Of a stretch of DNA of 54,504 bases, positions 53,067 through 54,504 are shown piece after piece; position 1 is the stretch's first letter; the number at the start of each line of letters is the position of its first letter. Below the pieces are notes generated by a model. That model saw only the letters and a list, made by a program, of their open reading frames with translations, was not told where the DNA came from and made no database searches. A program made the translations under genes and the position numbers. The DNA is taken from assembly GCA_029260735.1 (NCBI GenBank), contig JAJDCR010000149.1, forward strand, positions 1 through 54,504, written 5' to 3'. Origin of the DNA: Planctomycetota bacterium (GTDB lineage Bacteria; Planctomycetota; Uabimicrobiia; Uabimicrobiales; Uabimicrobiaceae).

Positions 53067-54504
53067 TTCTCGCCTCCAAACACGTAACTCCTAAAAAAGG
53101 ATCGGCTAACTTTCCAATACTTTGGCTCCACATGATAAAATCATTTTCTGTAATCAAAGCTCGTTCATCTTCTTTAGGTTTCCCAATTAAAGCTATAATT
53201 ATCTCTTTGTTTCCAGCAATTTCGCGGATATCTTCAATGAAACTAATAACCTCACCAATAGGAGGTCTCCAAGAAGCTTGAATTAGAACGACACCATCAA
53301 AACTGTTACTCACAAGATAGTCTATCGTTTTTTCTTCACCATCTAAATCAGACTCAATTTGAAATATAGAAGATTCATAGGTTAGTTTCTCTTTCACCTT
53401 TTGTTCCAAATATTCTTTAGAAAATGTATTGAGAAGAAACTCTTCTGCGAGTATTTGATAGTTGTTCCTTGCTTTTTTTTCTACAGCTTTAGCCCTGGGT
53501 TTCTCTTCATTATTTGTTCGATCAAACTCTTCGCTAGCACTACGTGCATCTATAGTTACGAGCGGAGTGTCAAACCTTCTCGATAGTTTATTGCAGTCAG
53601 CATGCTTAAAATCAAAATTTCTTAAGGTTTTATCTTTCCAAAATCTTCCCACTATCAAAAAAATAAATCGGGGTAAAAAACCATAAAAAAAGATGGATGA
53701 GCAGAGAAAAGGCCACCAAGAGACAAGATGGCTTGTTTTAAGATAGTAAACACCATCTTTCAAAATAATTCGACTTCCTCTAATCTCTTCCAAGGTGGGA
53801 TAGGGTTTATCTAGTAGATATGTCCATGGAATCGCTACTGTCTTCACTATGTCATAGAAGAATTCATTTTGAACTTGAATGGTAGATTGCCACCCAAAAG
53901 CTAAATCAGCTGTAAGTATTTTAAATAAAACGACTAGAAGGATAGACAAATTAAAGAAAATACAGAAAATTTGGACAGCATTAAAAACCTCCCACTTAAA
54001 AAACTCACCATATATAGGTTTCCTTGATTTGATGAACCCAACTTTTGCTTCAAAAGCTCTCGTTTTTTCATTAGATATTTTATGATAAGTTTTATCCAAA
54101 ATAAAAATGGCAATTCTTTCTAATCCCCTTTTTATTATAGGATTAAGAAAGGTCAGAGATTGAAGACGGTTTCTCATTAGAAACACTATTATTAATAGAA
54201 CCAAAAGCAACATTTGGCTAACCACAAGCACAAACAAAAAAGAAGTTATATTGATAGGGCGTGAGCCATCGTACCATAACAGTTGATGAGTCAGTATTGC
54301 TCCAGAAAAAATGCCCACGAAAGTTATTATTTGAACTAAAAGCAGGTAACTATCCTCGTAAAGTTGCCCAGGAAAAACCGATAGCTCTTTAAGGTTCTCT
54401 TTTTTCTCATTTTCTCTACGTATCTCGAGCCATTTTTTAATTTTTTTCCCTTTATCTTCTGATAGCACCTGCTGGGAGATATTTTTTAGGTAGATACTGC
54501 GATC
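53059..54504 (-). CDS. DUF2868-like membrane protein, 5' end outside the window
   Basis: The frame is open to the window edge: 12 codons (DRSIYLKNISQQ) precede a GTG at 54468, so the true start probably lies outside. The visible part has four or five spans: two near the start (LLVQIITFVGIFSGAILTHQ; FLFVLVVSQMLLLVLLIIVF), one near FCIFFNLSILLVVLFKILTA, and the WWPFLCSSIFFYGFLPRFIF pair. These are followed by a cytosolic C-terminal domain (about 290-469; TPLVTIDARSASEE, GVVLIQASWRPPIGEVISFI) that resembles a Rossmann-like unit. Proteins of this DUF2868 type are encoded beside the DUF3482 GTPase in proteobacteria. The 8-bp overlap indicates a two-component membrane/GTPase system of unknown function. 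Confidence 0.8.
   Translation of the reverse strand, partial: DRSIYLKNISQQVLSEDKGKKIKKWLEIRRENEKKENLKELSVFPGQLYEDSYLLLVQIITFVGIFSGAILTHQLLWYDGSRPINITSFLFVLVVSQMLLLVLLIIVFLMRNRLQSLTFLNPIIKRGLERIAIFILDKTYHKISNEKTRAFEAKVGFIKSRKPIYGEFFKWEVFNAVQIFCIFFNLSILLVVLFKILTADLAFGWQSTIQVQNEFFYDIVKTVAIPWTYLLDKPYPTLEEIRGSRIILKDGVYYLKTSHLVSWWPFLCSSIFFYGFLPRFIFLIVGRFWKDKTLRNFDFKHADCNKLSRRFDTPLVTIDARSASEEFDRTNNEEKPRAKAVEKKARNNYQILAEEFLLNTFSKEYLEQKVKEKLTYESSIFQIESDLDGEEKTIDYLVSNSFDGVVLIQASWRPPIGEVISFIEDIREIAGNKEIIIALIGKPKEDERALITENDFIMWSQSIGKLADPFLGVTCLEARNA

Noticed and set aside
1..54504. CRISPR arrays, tRNA or rRNA genes
   Set aside because: By eye I found no regularly spaced repeats with unique spacers, and no tRNA or rRNA signatures.

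Overview
The window is AT-rich bacterial DNA with a Gram-negative, PVC-like flavour. A planctomycete-type lineage is my best guess, inferred only from the gene set: a cytoplasmic PknB-type Ser/Thr kinase, an NHLRC2-like lipoprotein, large sodium:solute symporters, PEP-CTERM exported proteins, LVIVD and other beta-propeller proteins, and many dispersed palindromic repeats. No rRNA, tRNA or CRISPR array was recognised.

Layout. (1) 1-3563 is a gene-poor repeat zone. It holds a decayed clpC copy on the minus strand (757-1280) that has lost its Walker A segment, a 144-bp inverted-repeat element, a VOC protein and an overlapping xisH-xisI pair. (2) 3564-10870, all minus strand, holds a Ser/Thr kinase with dCTP deaminase, a strong terminator, then RlmD, a small HTH-like protein and an unusual beta-propeller/GntP transporter fusion. 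(3) 11180-17929 holds a thioredoxin-NHL lipoprotein, a HAD phosphatase, a PEP-CTERM protein, a MITE-like element, and an SDR reductase next to a TetR regulator. Each of these last two genes has the same 14-bp operator core upstream. A 51-residue membrane protein follows. (4) 17930-31417 holds a symporter, an ADP-ribosylglycohydrolase, a pentapeptide-repeat potassium-channel fusion, an LVIVD protein, a DUF5654-like protein, HemJ, a pair of partial paralogues flanking a secreted propeller protein, a GST and a CsgG-like lipoprotein. (5) 31604-40152 holds a molybdopterin oxidoreductase, a flavin monooxygenase, an exported GT-B-like protein, ACT and DUF4359-like proteins, a PEP-CTERM propeller, and a LamG/PEP-CTERM pseudogene with two lesions.

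(6) 40226-50175 is one tightly packed plus-strand operon for a cytosolic group 3b-type [NiFe] hydrogenase. The order is beta (Fe-S), a cyclic-nucleotide-binding-fold protein, gamma (FAD/NAD(P)), delta (small), alpha (large), maturation protease, HypA, HypF, HypC, HypD, HypE. Two points stand out: HypA has no zinc domain and hypB is absent. The operon should supply a reversible H2:NAD(P)+ enzyme plus almost all of its cofactor-assembly machinery. (7) 50328-54504, minus strand, holds a methyltransferase and a DUF2868/DUF3482-type membrane protein plus GTPase pair. The DUF2868 gene runs off the window edge.

The best candidates for undescribed biology are the propeller-GntP fusion, the pentapeptide-channel fusion beside an ADP-ribosylglycohydrolase, the hydrogenase operon with its embedded sensor-fold protein and minimal HypA, and the membrane/GTPase pair. 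Gene starts were moved from the longest open frame wherever a ribosome binding site and family homology favoured an internal ATG.
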